DNA of 64,000 nt from Brevundimonas sp. Leaf363 (lineage in GTDB: Bacteria; Pseudomonadota; Alphaproteobacteria; Caulobacterales; Caulobacteraceae): assembly GCF_001424025.1 (NCBI RefSeq), contig NZ_LMPZ01000002.1, positions 728,714 through 792,713 of the forward strand, given 5' to 3'. Positions 1 through 10,563 of this stretch are shown here, piece after piece. Under the pieces are notes generated by a model that searched no databases, had not been told where the DNA came from, and saw nothing but the letters and a program-made list of their open reading frames with translations. Both the position numbers and the translations under genes were made by a program. How positions within the stretch are numbered: the stretch's first letter is position 1; each line of letters starts with the position of its first letter.

Positions 1-1
1 G

Positions 2-1618
2 TCCGACGGTCAGGACACGCTGAAGCAGGGCCTCGCCAACGGCGATTTCCAGCGCTGGTCGCGCGGCCTGACCTTCCAGTCCACGGGAGCCAGCATCGAG
101 ACAGCCGACGGCTGGCTGCTGTCGGCGCCCAAGGGCCTGAAGGGCGTTCGCGCCGCCCTGGTTCAGATCGAGAGCGACGACGGCGCGATCGATTACGGCT
201 TTGGCCTGAGGGCGGACGCGCCAACCGGTCTGGTCACCCTGTCGACCCAGGTGCATCCGGCGGCCGTTCGCCGAGGCGGTGACTGGACGCTGGAACTGAC
301 AGTGCAGCGGCACCCGGGCAGCGGCAGGGGCGTGGCCCGTCTCGGTCGCATCCTGCTGAGCGATAGTCCGCTCGGCGGTCCAAAGGCCGCCGTCCTGGGC
401 CGTGACGTCCTGCTGTCGCCCGACGCCCGCCGCGTTCGGTTGTCGGTTGACGCCGCCGCCTGGGGCGCCGCCGGCGTGGATGGCCGGCGCGCCATGGACG
501 AACAGCCGGCGGTCTTCCTGGTCATAGAGTTCCAGGATCGGGCGCTGGACGCCGTCCTGACCCGAGCCGTCCTGACGCAGAACGCCGCGCCCGAGCCTCA
601 GCGCGACGCATTCGCCGGGTTCGAGGACTTCAACCTGATGTCCCAGATCGGCCGCACCGTGGGACTGGAGGGATGGGCGCGCGAGACCGTGCCGGTCGAG
701 GGGCCTTCGACGCTGACAGAGGCGCCGCCGGCCGCGCCGCCGGCCACCTGGTCGAACTGGGCCTATCCGGCGGTCGATATCGTGGTGCCCGTCTACAACG
801 CCGAGATCCACACCCTGGGCTGCCTCAGGGCCCTGGTCGAGGTGACGGACATCCCCTACCGCCTGATCGTGGTCGACGACGGCTCGGCGCCCTCGACGCG
901 CCGGGCCTTGGACGACTTCGCCGTCGAACGGCCGTGGATCGAGGTGATCCACAACGCGACCAACCTTGGCTACACGCGCGCCGCGAACGTGGGCCTGAAG
1001 GCCGGACGCGCGCCCTGGGTCGTGCTGCTGAACAGCGACACGGTGGTGACGCCGGGATGGCTGGAGGGCCTTCTGGACATCGGGTTGTCGGACAGCGCCA
1101 TCGGCATGGTCGGACCGTTGTCCAACGCCGCCACCTGGCAGTCAGTCCCTGCGGTGCGCGACGCGCACGGCCAATGGGCGATCAACCGCATTCCGGGCGA
1201 CCTGACGCTGGAGGCCTGGTCCGACGCCATCCGTCGCTCGTCCCAGCGCGCCCATCCGTCCGTGCCCCTGCTGAACGGGTTCTGCACCCTGATGCGCCGC
1301 GCCGCGCTTCAGGCCGTCAACTTCCTGGACGAGGAGACCTTCCCCGTCGGCTACGGCGAAGAGGTCGATCTGTGCATCCGCATCGGCAAGGCGGGATACC
1401 GGATGCACGTGGCCGACGACGTCTTCGTCTTCCATCACAAGTCCTCCAGCTTCGGGAAGGAACGCCGCGCGGTCCTGTCCAAGCAAGGCGGCGCCGCCGT
1501 GCGCAAGAAGCACCGTGACGTGAACCTGGCGGGTCTGGAGGAACAACTGGCGACGCTGGTCCCGCTGCTGCAGCTGCGCCAGGACCTGAAGACCAAGGTG
1601 CTGGAGGCCGCCCAGTGA
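2..1618 (+). CDS. Glycosyltransferase family 2 protein, 5'-truncated by window edge
   Basis: The reading frame is open from base 2, so the gene starts upstream and the first in-frame ATG at 251 is not the start. The C-terminal part is a GT-A fold family 2 glycosyltransferase: a VDIVVPVYNA strand, a VVDDGSAPSTRRAL nucleotide-binding segment, and LLNSDTVVTPGWLEGL, which carries the DxD-like metal site. Further on, LLNGFCTLMRRAAL and GYGEEVDLCIR resemble the acceptor-side region. The first roughly 250 residues visible here do not match a family I recognise. It probably transfers a sugar from a nucleotide-sugar to a surface polysaccharide or glycan at the cytoplasmic face of the membrane. Its stop overlaps the next glycosyltransferase start (GTGA), so the two are translationally coupled. 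Family call is firm; the substrate is unknown. Confidence 0.85.
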   Translation, partial: SDGQDTLKQGLANGDFQRWSRGLTFQSTGASIETADGWLLSAPKGLKGVRAALVQIESDDGAIDYGFGLRADAPTGLVTLSTQVHPAAVRRGGDWTLELTVQRHPGSGRGVARLGRILLSDSPLGGPKAAVLGRDVLLSPDARRVRLSVDAAAWGAAGVDGRRAMDEQPAVFLVIEFQDRALDAVLTRAVLTQNAAPEPQRDAFAGFEDFNLMSQIGRTVGLEGWARETVPVEGPSTLTEAPPAAPPATWSNWAYPAVDIVVPVYNAEIHTLGCLRALVEVTDIPYRLIVVDDGSAPSTRRALDDFAVERPWIEVIHNATNLGYTRAANVGLKAGRAPWVVLLNSDTVVTPGWLEGLLDIGLSDSAIGMVGPLSNAATWQSVPAVRDAHGQWAINRIPGDLTLEAWSDAIRRSSQRAHPSVPLLNGFCTLMRRAALQAVNFLDEETFPVGYGEEVDLCIRIGKAGYRMHVADDVFVFHHKSSSFGKERRAVLSKQGGAAVRKKHRDVNLAGLEEQLATLVPLLQLRQDLKTKVLEAAQ

Positions 1619-2682
1619 TCGCGGCGCTTTTTGTGCTGCCGACGCGCGGTGGAAACGGTGGCGCCAACTCGGTGATCCAGGAGGCTACGGCCCTGGCCCG
1701 CATGGGCTGCCACATCGGCATCACCGTTCAGAAGAAGCAGCTGGCGGACTTCCGCAGCAGCTATCCGGAGCTGGCCAGCGCCGGCATCCGCCTGCACAGC
1801 TTCGGCGACACGGCGGACCTGGCCAAGGATCTGGCCGCCTACGACATCGTCATCGCCACCATCTATACGTCCGTCGCCCTGATCGCCGAAGCCGTCGCCT
1901 CGGTGAAGTCGCCGATCAAGGTCGCCTATTATGTCCAGGACTACGAGCCGCTGTTCCATGAGGCGGACACGGACGCTTGGCGCGCGGCGCGCGACAGCTA
2001 CCGCCTGATCCCCAGCGCCACCCTGTTCGCCAAGACCGAGTGGCTGCAAGACATGGTCGAGCGCAATCACGGCATACGGCCGGAAAAGGTTGCGCCCAGC
2101 ATCGACCACGGCATCTATTACCCCGACATCGCCGCGCCCCGGAACGAATTGACCGTCGCGGCCATGCTGCGCCCTTCGACGCCGCGCCGGGCGCCGCACC
2201 GAACTCTGCGGGTCATGGCGCGCCTGGCCCAGCAGATCCCATCCGCCCGCTTCACCGTCTTCGGCTGCGACGACGACGCCCTGGCCGCCGCCAATCTGGA
2301 GCTGCCGGCGGGGGTGGAGAACATCGGGCGCCTGCGCCGGACCGAGGTGCCGGACCTGCTGCGCCGCGCCGACGTCTTCATCGACGCCTCGGACTATCAG
2401 GCCTTCGGCCGGACCGGACTGGAGGCGATGGCCAGCGGTTGCGTGCCGGTGCTGCCCACTTTCGGCGGCGCCCACGAATATGCGGTGCACGAACGCAACG
2501 CCTATCTGGTCGACAGCCGCTCGGATCAGTCCTTCATCGACGCCGTCGTCGCCTTCGACGACCTGCAGCCCGGCTACCGCGCCGAGATGCGCCGCGAGGC
2601 CCTGTCGACGGCCGCGACCTACAGCGTCACCGCCGCCGCGCTCAGCGAACTGGCGCTGTTCCAGCGGATGCTCGGCCAATAG
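1615..2682 (+). CDS. Glycosyltransferase family 4/1 (GT-B fold)
   Basis: This 355-residue protein starts at a GTG that overlaps the preceding stop. The N-terminus has the PTRGGNGGANSVIQEA loop typical of GT-B enzymes, followed by the KVAYYVQDYEPLF segment. The C-terminal half has a Rossmann domain with FTVFGCDDDA and the donor-binding E-x7-E region around FGRTGLEAMASGCVPVLPT. It is expected to be a retaining cytoplasmic glycosyltransferase using an NDP- or GDP-sugar. The coupling to the upstream family 2 enzyme implies both act on the same glycan, probably surface polysaccharide or O-antigen. Donor and acceptor cannot be read from sequence. Confidence 0.85.
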   Translation: MIAALFVLPTRGGNGGANSVIQEATALARMGCHIGITVQKKQLADFRSSYPELASAGIRLHSFGDTADLAKDLAAYDIVIATIYTSVALIAEAVASVKSPIKVAYYVQDYEPLFHEADTDAWRAARDSYRLIPSATLFAKTEWLQDMVERNHGIRPEKVAPSIDHGIYYPDIAAPRNELTVAAMLRPSTPRRAPHRTLRVMARLAQQIPSARFTVFGCDDDALAAANLELPAGVENIGRLRRTEVPDLLRRADVFIDASDYQAFGRTGLEAMASGCVPVLPTFGGAHEYAVHERNAYLVDSRSDQSFIDAVVAFDDLQPGYRAEMRREALSTAATYSVTAAALSELALFQRMLGQ

Positions 2683-2729
2683 GGAAGGGCAGGCTGGCCC
2701 CCGGGCCGCCCGCCCTGTAGCGAGGCGCC

Positions 2730-3629
2730 ATGTCGCCCCGCTCGCAACGCCTGACCTCGCTGGAGATCGCCGCCATCGTGGCGGTGATCGTCATCTGGGG
2801 CGTGAACAACGCCGCGGCGAAGGCGGCCACGGAGGTCATGCCGCCGCTGATGGTCGGGGCGATCCGGTTCCTGATCGCGGCCCTGTGCCTGGCGCCCTTC
2901 GTGCGGCCGCCGTTCCCGGACTGGAAGAGCCTGCTGCTGATCGTACTGGTGGGCGGACCGATCCATTACGGCCTGCTGTATCTGGCCTTCTGGATGGCGC
3001 ATGACGTCAGCCCGGTGACGGTGGCGACCCAGATGTGGGTGCCCTTCACGGCCGTCGCCGCCTTTCTGTTGCTGGGCGAGCGGCTGAACCGCATTGCGGT
3101 CGCCGGCATCGGCGTGGCCTTTCTGGGCGTGGCGTGGATGGCGCTGGACGCCCATGCGATCCAGGACTGGCGCGCGATCCTGCTGGGCGTCGCGGCCAGC
3201 GCGGCCTGGGCCCTGGTCACCGTGGTGGCGCGGCGCACCACCTCCATTCCGCCGGTCAAGATGCAGGGCCTGCTGGCCGCCTTCGCCCTGCCGGTGCTGG
3301 CGGGCGCCTCGGCGATTTTCGAGCGGGGGCAGGTCGAGGCCCTCGCCCGCGCCACGCCGTTGATCTGGCTGTGCCTGATCTGGGCGGGGCTGGTGTCGTC
3401 GGTCTTCGCGACCAGCCTGGTCTTCTGGCTGGTGCAGCGGCGCGAGGCGGGGCGGGTGACGCCCTACCTGCTGGCCACGCCGGTGGTCTCCATCGCCATC
3501 GGCTGGGGGCTGATGGGCGATGTGCTGACGGTGCAGATCCTGACCGGCGCCGCCCTGACCATGGCCGGCGTCGGGCTGGTCGCCCTGGCCGAACGCCGGC
3601 TGAGAGCCGGCGCCGGCGGGGGCGCCTAG
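2730..3629 (+). CDS. EamA/DMT family transporter
   Basis: This 299-residue hydrophobic protein shows about ten membrane segments arranged as two EamA repeats. The first begins with IAAIVAVIVIWGVNNAAAK and the second with AWALVTVVARRT. A conserved glutamate-containing FLLLGERLNRIAVAGI segment closes the first repeat, and a basic tail closes the second. The family exports small metabolites such as amino acids, purines or nucleotide sugars across the inner membrane by proton exchange. It lies 47 bp after the glycosyltransferase gene on the same strand and converges on sodC with a 5-bp gap. Substrate is unknown. Confidence 0.88.
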   Translation: MSPRSQRLTSLEIAAIVAVIVIWGVNNAAAKAATEVMPPLMVGAIRFLIAALCLAPFVRPPFPDWKSLLLIVLVGGPIHYGLLYLAFWMAHDVSPVTVATQMWVPFTAVAAFLLLGERLNRIAVAGIGVAFLGVAWMALDAHAIQDWRAILLGVAASAAWALVTVVARRTTSIPPVKMQGLLAAFALPVLAGASAIFERGQVEALARATPLIWLCLIWAGLVSSVFATSLVFWLVQRREAGRVTPYLLATPVVSIAIGWGLMGDVLTVQILTGAALTMAGVGLVALAERRLRAGAGGGA

Positions 3630-3634
3630 CGGGT

Positions 3635-4216
3635 CTAGCCCTCGGCGACCACGCCGCAGGCCACGCGGTCGCCCGCGCCGCCGATCGGCTGGCTGGTCTG
3701 ATCGTCGGCGTTGGCGTGGATGACGATGGACGAGCCGTCCGCATCCAGCAGCGGCTGGCCCGGGCCCTCGGCCGCCAGACGCACAAGCGGCGTGAATATC
3801 TGGGCCTTCACCACGCCGTCCGAGCCGGCATAGATGTTCGGCATATCCCCGTCATCCGGACCGCCGGCGTTCAGCAGGCCGTGCGGCGCCTTCGGATCGT
3901 GGTGGTTCACGTGGCCGCCGGCGGAGGTGAAGGGCGCGGCGCACTGGCCGGTCGCGTGGATGTGCACCCCGTGCCAGCCCGGCGTCAGGCCCGTGGCCTC
4001 GATCTGGACCAGCACGCCGGTCGGGCCCTGGGTGAAGGCCGCCGTGCCGATGGACGCGCCCGCCGCGTTCATCAGCCCCGCCGTCGCCGTGGCGCCGGCC
4101 GGCGCGCGCATGCCCGCCATCATGGCCGCATGGTCGTGATCCTGGGCCGTCGCGCAGGCGGCGACCGAGGCGCTGGCCAGGGCGGCGGCGGCGATGAGCA
4201 GTCGTGTGGCGATCAT
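3635..4216 (-). CDS. sodC: Superoxide dismutase [Cu-Zn], lipoprotein-like
   Basis: The protein has 193 residues from the ATG at 4216, which is preceded by an AAGGAT ribosome site; an in-frame ATG 51 bp upstream would spoil the signal sequence. The N-terminus is a signal peptide ending in ASVAAC, a plausible lipobox, so the enzyme may be anchored in the periplasm. Copper and zinc ligands are visible in GWHGVHIHATGQC, GGHVNHHDPKAPHG and SSIVIHANADD. A C-terminal GDRVACGVV supplies the second disulfide cysteine, the partner being in HATGQC. It dismutates superoxide in the cell envelope. A His/Met-containing segment (DHDHAAMMAGM) just after the lipobox may bind copper. Confidence 0.93.
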   Translation of the reverse strand: MIATRLLIAAAALASASVAACATAQDHDHAAMMAGMRAPAGATATAGLMNAAGASIGTAAFTQGPTGVLVQIEATGLTPGWHGVHIHATGQCAAPFTSAGGHVNHHDPKAPHGLLNAGGPDDGDMPNIYAGSDGVVKAQIFTPLVRLAAEGPGQPLLDADGSSIVIHANADDQTSQPIGGAGDRVACGVVAEG

Positions 4217-4350
4217 GGGAACGATCCTTATCTGTGAGGGCCGCCGCGGCGGGCGTTTCTTTGCCACCGCAGGCCCGGAATGCTAGAAATCGGCAGACGG
4301 GACACTGTTCCGATTCCTGGCCGCCGACCGGCCGATAGAGCCTGAATTTC

Positions 4351-7131
<2,781 letters not shown>

Positions 7132-7144
7132 TCCCTCTTTCTCT

Positions 7145-7310
7145 CCCTCTCCCAGAGGGAGAGGGCTTGAGCGCACGGCGGCGCAGCCGTCGTCCTGGCG
7201 CGAAAGGGTGAGGGGTGGGCGATCAACAGGTGAGGGCGGTCCCCTCACCCTTTCGGCTTACCCAATCGCTTCGCTCTTGGAGCCTCAAGCCCTCTCCCTC
7301 TGGGAGAGGG
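7145..7310. repeat. Palindromic intergenic repeat, family A copy 1
   Basis: The element is about 166 bp with nested inverted repeats. The outer arms are CCCTCTCCCAGAGGGAGAGGG and its reverse-complement-like partner at 7291-7310. The inner arms are CGAAAGGGTGAGGGG and CCCCTCACCCTTTCGG. Two further copies occur at 14363-14530 (same orientation) and 39907-40072 (opposite orientation). It has no coding capacity and fills nearly the whole gyrA-aminotransferase gap. Its right arm ends four bases before the next GTG start and supplies the purine-rich ribosome site. Confidence 0.9.
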
Positions 7311-7314
7311 AAGC

Positions 7315-8094
7315 GTGACCCTCTTCATCGACGGCGCGCCCGCCACGCCGGAGCAACTGGCCCACGCCGCCTTGGTCAACTACGGCGCCTACACCTCCTT
7401 CCGCGTCGAGGACGGCAAGGTGCGGGGACTGGACCTGCATATCGCTCGGCTCCAGGCCTCGGCCGCCGAACTGTTTGGTGTCGCGGTCGAGGAAGACCGC
7501 CTGCGCGGATGGATGCGTCAGGCGCTGGGCGAGCGCACCGACGCATGGCTGCGGGTCAGCCTGTCCTCCCCCCACATCAGCGCGCGCGACCCCAGCTGGA
7601 CCGGCGCCCCCAGCGTCATGATCGCCGTCTCCGATCCGCCGTCGAGCCTGGCGGACCGGCCGTGGCGTCTCCAGCCCCAGACGCACCAGCATTTCCGTCC
7701 GCACCTGAAACATGCGGCGACCATGGACCTATTGCTGGCCCGCCGTACCGCACGGGCCGCCGGCTTCGACGACGCCCTTTTCCTGACCGACGCCGGTCTG
7801 ATCTCCGAAGGCACGACCTGGAACATCGGCTTCTGGTGCGGCGACGCGGTGATCTGGCCGGAGGCGCCCATGCTGGTGGGCGTCACCCAGGCCCTTCTCG
7901 GACAAGCCGTTCCGGCGCGCACCTTGCCGATAAGGCTTGCGGACCTGCCCGACATTGAGGGCGCCTTCCTGTGCAACAGCTCGACACCGGCGGCGCCCAT
8001 CGTCGCCATCGGCGACCATGTCTTCGCTCCGCGAGCCGATCTCATCGATCGACTGAACATTGCCTGGAAGGCCACGCCTGGGTTTGCGCCCTGA
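7315..8094 (+). CDS. Class IV aminotransferase (PabC/IlvE/Dat-like)
   Basis: The protein has 259 residues from a GTG at 7315. Class IV fold markers are present: an N-terminal VNYGAYTSFRVEDGKV strand, HIARLQASAAELFG, the PLP lysine in PHLKHAATMD, and DDALFLTDAGLISEGTTWNIGF, where the glutamate contacts the cofactor. A C-terminal CNSSTPAAPI matches the phosphate-binding loop. Members include D-amino-acid and branched-chain aminotransferases and 4-amino-4-deoxychorismate lyase, and the sequence alone does not decide between them. The only purine-rich ribosome site is the end of the preceding palindromic repeat (GGGAGAGGGAAGC). Confidence 0.85.
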   Translation: MTLFIDGAPATPEQLAHAALVNYGAYTSFRVEDGKVRGLDLHIARLQASAAELFGVAVEEDRLRGWMRQALGERTDAWLRVSLSSPHISARDPSWTGAPSVMIAVSDPPSSLADRPWRLQPQTHQHFRPHLKHAATMDLLLARRTARAAGFDDALFLTDAGLISEGTTWNIGFWCGDAVIWPEAPMLVGVTQALLGQAVPARTLPIRLADLPDIEGAFLCNSSTPAAPIVAIGDHVFAPRADLIDRLNIAWKATPGFAP

Positions 8095-8189
8095 TTCGCC
8101 CAATCGACCTGGCGCCCCTTCGACCCGTGGTATGATGCAGGCGCGTCATCGTTCGCCATGCCGGCGGACGCAGCGCTCGTCGGGAGCCG

Positions 8190-8262
8190 ATCCGGACGGT
8201 TCGCACTGATCGGACGGTTCGGACGCATCGGACGGTTCGCACGCATCGCACGCTTCGAACGG
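8190..8262 (+). repeat. Eight-copy 9-bp tandem repeat upstream of coaD
   Basis: About eight units of a 9-bp motif follow each other, alternating ATCGGACGG-type and TTCGGACGC/TTCGCACGC-type units. The array ends 84 bp before the coaD ATG. The same units, including ATCGGACGG and TTCGCACTG, recur upstream of tgt at 33971-34053 in the same orientation relative to the gene. The rest of the 8095-8345 gap shows a possible TATGAT hexamer near 8130 but no gene I would support. Confidence 0.85.
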
Positions 8263-8345
8263 TGTTTCTTGCATCCGACCCGTCGGGCTAGGCCGCTCCG
8301 GCCACCGCTGCTAGAGGGAGGCGACGGCGAGGGGAGACACCGCTC

Positions 8346-8831
8346 ATGCGTATCGGCCTTTATCCAGGCACCTTCGACCCGATCACCAACGGGCACCTCG
8401 ACATCATCGGCCGGGCCGTGAAGCTGGTCGACAAACTGGTCATCGGCGTCGCCCAGAACGACGACAAGGGCCCACTATTCGCCACCAGCGAGCGGGTCGA
8501 GATGCTGAAGACCGAGGTGCGCCGCTTCGGCGACCGGATCGAGGTTCGGCCCTTCTCCAGCCTGCTGATGCATTTCGCGGAAGAGCTGGAGGCCCAGATG
8601 ATCATCCGGGGCCTGCGCGCCGTGGCCGACTTCGAATACGAGTTCCAGATGACGGCGATGAACCAGCGCCTCAATAGCGACATCGAAACCGTCTTCCTGA
8701 TGGCCGACCCGCGCCACCAGGCGATCGCCTCGCGGCTGGTCAAGGAGATCGCCCGCCTCGGCGGCGATATCCATAGTTTTGTCAGTCCTGCGATCGCCGC
8801 GCGCGTCCAGGCCAAGGTGAAGGCGAACTGA
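8346..8831 (+). CDS. coaD: Phosphopantetheine adenylyltransferase
   Basis: This 161-residue protein has the usual length for the family. It transfers AMP from ATP to 4'-phosphopantetheine, making dephospho-CoA in coenzyme A synthesis. The N-terminal YPGTFDPITNGHLDII has the T/HxGH nucleotidyltransferase motif. MIIRGLRAVADFEYEFQM is the conserved substrate-binding stretch, and the C-terminal IASRLVKEIARLGG takes the place of the family's ISSTxVKE motif, with Ala-Ser-Arg where Ser-Ser is common. An AGGCGACGGCGAGGGGAG stretch precedes the ATG. The stop overlaps the next start (TGATG), so it heads a coaD-cyclophilin-cyclophilin operon. Confidence 0.97.
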   Translation: MRIGLYPGTFDPITNGHLDIIGRAVKLVDKLVIGVAQNDDKGPLFATSERVEMLKTEVRRFGDRIEVRPFSSLLMHFAEELEAQMIIRGLRAVADFEYEFQMTAMNQRLNSDIETVFLMADPRHQAIASRLVKEIARLGGDIHSFVSPAIAARVQAKVKAN

Positions 8832-9694
8832 TGCGACTTGCGATCCTGGGGGCGATCGCCGCCTCCGCCCTGCTGGCGGCTTCGGTCGGCCACGGAGCCC
8901 CGGCTCAGGCGCAGGCGGCCGCCCCGTCGGCCGACTGGCGCACCGTCGCGCCGGAAAACCTGTTGGTCATCGAAACGGCCAAGGGCCGCATCCTGGTGGA
9001 GCTGTCGCCCCAGGCGGCGCCACAGCACGTCGCCCGCATCCGCACCCTGGCGGCGCGCGGCTTCTATGACGGGCTGAAGTTCCACCGCGTCATCGCCAAC
9101 TTCATGGCCCAGACGGGCGATCCCCTGGGCACCGGCCTGGGAGGCAGCGACCTGCCGGACGTGCCGGGCGAGTTCAGCTTCCGCCGCGGCGCGGAGGGCT
9201 TCGCCCAGGTCGCGATCCCGGGATCGGCCGTCTACGGTCTGTACGGCTCGCTGCCGATCCAGACCCAGCCCGACGCCCAGATGATGGTCACGGCGGACTT
9301 CAAGGTCGATGCCCACGGCCTGTTCTGCCCCGGCGTGCTGGGCATGGCGCGCGCGGGCGACCCGAACAGCGCCAACAGCCAGTTCTTTCTGATGAGCGGA
9401 CGCAACGCCAGCCTGGACGGCGGCTACACGGCGTTCGGCCGGATCCTGCAGGGACTGGACGTGGTCAAGACCCTGAAGACCGGCGCGGCCGGCGGCGACG
9501 GCGCCGTGACCGATCCCGATGTCATGACCCGTGTCCGCATCGCCTCGGACCTGCCGGCCGGTCAGGCGCCGGTGGTGCGGGTGGCGACGCCGCAGTCCCC
9601 GGCCTTCACGGCCGCCCTGGCGACCCTGACGCGCGACCGCGCCGCCCGACTGTCGATCTGCGACGTCGAGCCAATCGTCGAGGTGCAGGGCTGA
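8831..9694 (+). CDS. Secreted cyclophilin-type peptidyl-prolyl isomerase 1
   Basis: This 287-residue protein has a signal peptide (residues 1 to about 28, ending near APAQAQA), so it is periplasmic. The cyclophilin core begins with LVIETAKGRILVEL and holds the catalytic FHRVIANFMAQTGDP segment and SANSQFFLM. Compared with short cyclophilins it has an insertion between these motifs (roughly residues 110-165) and a C-terminal extension of about 60 residues ending in an ICDVEP motif. It isomerises peptidyl-proline bonds of envelope proteins. Start overlaps the coaD stop, and its own stop overlaps the start of a paralogue. Confidence 0.93.
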   Translation: MRLAILGAIAASALLAASVGHGAPAQAQAAAPSADWRTVAPENLLVIETAKGRILVELSPQAAPQHVARIRTLAARGFYDGLKFHRVIANFMAQTGDPLGTGLGGSDLPDVPGEFSFRRGAEGFAQVAIPGSAVYGLYGSLPIQTQPDAQMMVTADFKVDAHGLFCPGVLGMARAGDPNSANSQFFLMSGRNASLDGGYTAFGRILQGLDVVKTLKTGAAGGDGAVTDPDVMTRVRIASDLPAGQAPVVRVATPQSPAFTAALATLTRDRAARLSICDVEPIVEVQG

Positions 9695-10563
9695 TGGTGC
9701 GGGGCGCGGTCTTCGCCCTGGCGCTGGGCCTTCTGGCCTCGCCCTGCCTCGCGCAGACGGCGCCGTCCGCCGCCGACGATTGGCGCACCGTGTCGGCCGA
9801 CAACCTGCTGGTGCTCGACACATCCCGAGGGCGGGTTCTGGTCGAGATGTCGCCCGAGGCCGCGCCGCTGCACGTCGAGCGGATGCGGCTGCTGGCCGGC
9901 CGGGGCTTCTTCGACGGCCTGACCTTTCACCGCGTCATCGACTGGTTCATGGCCCAGACCGGCGATCCGCTGGGCACCGGCGAGGGCCAGAGCGCCTATC
10001 CCGATCTGACGGCGGAGTTCACATTCCGGCGCGGCCCCCAGACCCCCTTTGTGCCTGTGGCCCAGCCGCAGGGGTCCATGACCGGCTTCATGAACGCCCT
10101 GCCCATCGAGACACAGCCCGACGCCCTGATGGGCCGCACGCCGGATGGCAAGGTGCACGCCTGGGGCATCTATTGCCCCGGCGTGGCCGGCATGGCCCGG
10201 GGCGACGCGAACGACAGCGCCAACAGCCAGTTCTTCCTGATGCGCCAGGCCTATCCATCGCTGGACAAGCGCTACACCGCCTGGGGCCGCGTCATCGACG
10301 GCCTGTCCGTCATACGCGCCCTGAAGGCCAGCGGAACGCCGGACGGTCTGGTCGCCGACAGCCCCGACCGACTGACCCGGGTCCGCGTCGCCGCCGATAT
10401 CCCCGAGGCCGAGCGCCCGACGGCGCAGATGCTCAGCACCGCGTCCGCCCGTTTCCAGGCGCTGGTCGCGGAAACGCGCCAGTCGCGCGGGGCCGACTTC
10501 TCGGTGTGCGACATCGACCTGCCGGTCCAGGTCTCGGGCGCTCAGGCCGCGCCGGCCGCCTGA
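9694..10563 (+). CDS. Secreted cyclophilin-type peptidyl-prolyl isomerase 2 (tandem paralogue)
   Basis: This 289-residue tandem paralogue of the preceding gene has the same architecture: signal peptide to about residue 22 (CLAQTAPS), then DDWRTVSADNLLVLDTSRG, FHRVIDWFMAQTGDPLGTG, NDSANSQFFLM and a C-terminal VCDIDLPV that matches the partner's ICDVEP. Both therefore arose by duplication of a full-length gene, including the insertion and tail. Divergence is greatest in the insert between the catalytic motif and SANSQFF. It is expressed with coaD by stop-start overlap. The end converges on a Ppx/GppA gene with 22 bp of coding overlap. Confidence 0.93.
   Translation: MVRGAVFALALGLLASPCLAQTAPSAADDWRTVSADNLLVLDTSRGRVLVEMSPEAAPLHVERMRLLAGRGFFDGLTFHRVIDWFMAQTGDPLGTGEGQSAYPDLTAEFTFRRGPQTPFVPVAQPQGSMTGFMNALPIETQPDALMGRTPDGKVHAWGIYCPGVAGMARGDANDSANSQFFLMRQAYPSLDKRYTAWGRVIDGLSVIRALKASGTPDGLVADSPDRLTRVRVAADIPEAERPTAQMLSTASARFQALVAETRQSRGADFSVCDIDLPVQVSGAQAAPAA

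Noticed and set aside
251..1618. ATG at 251 as start of the first glycosyltransferase
   Set aside because: The frame is open back to base 2 with normal codon use, so the gene starts before the window.
7145..7310. Possible CRISPR or rho-independent terminator after gyrA
   Set aside because: There is no spaced repeat-spacer pattern; the hairpin belongs to a repeat family found at three loci in both orientations.
8158..8421. 87-codon frame made of GRF/GRI repeats across the coaD leader
   Set aside because: It only translates the 9-bp tandem repeat, overlaps coaD by 76 bp, and the matching repeat before tgt gives other peptides (DGS/SDP), so selection is on DNA or RNA rather than peptide.
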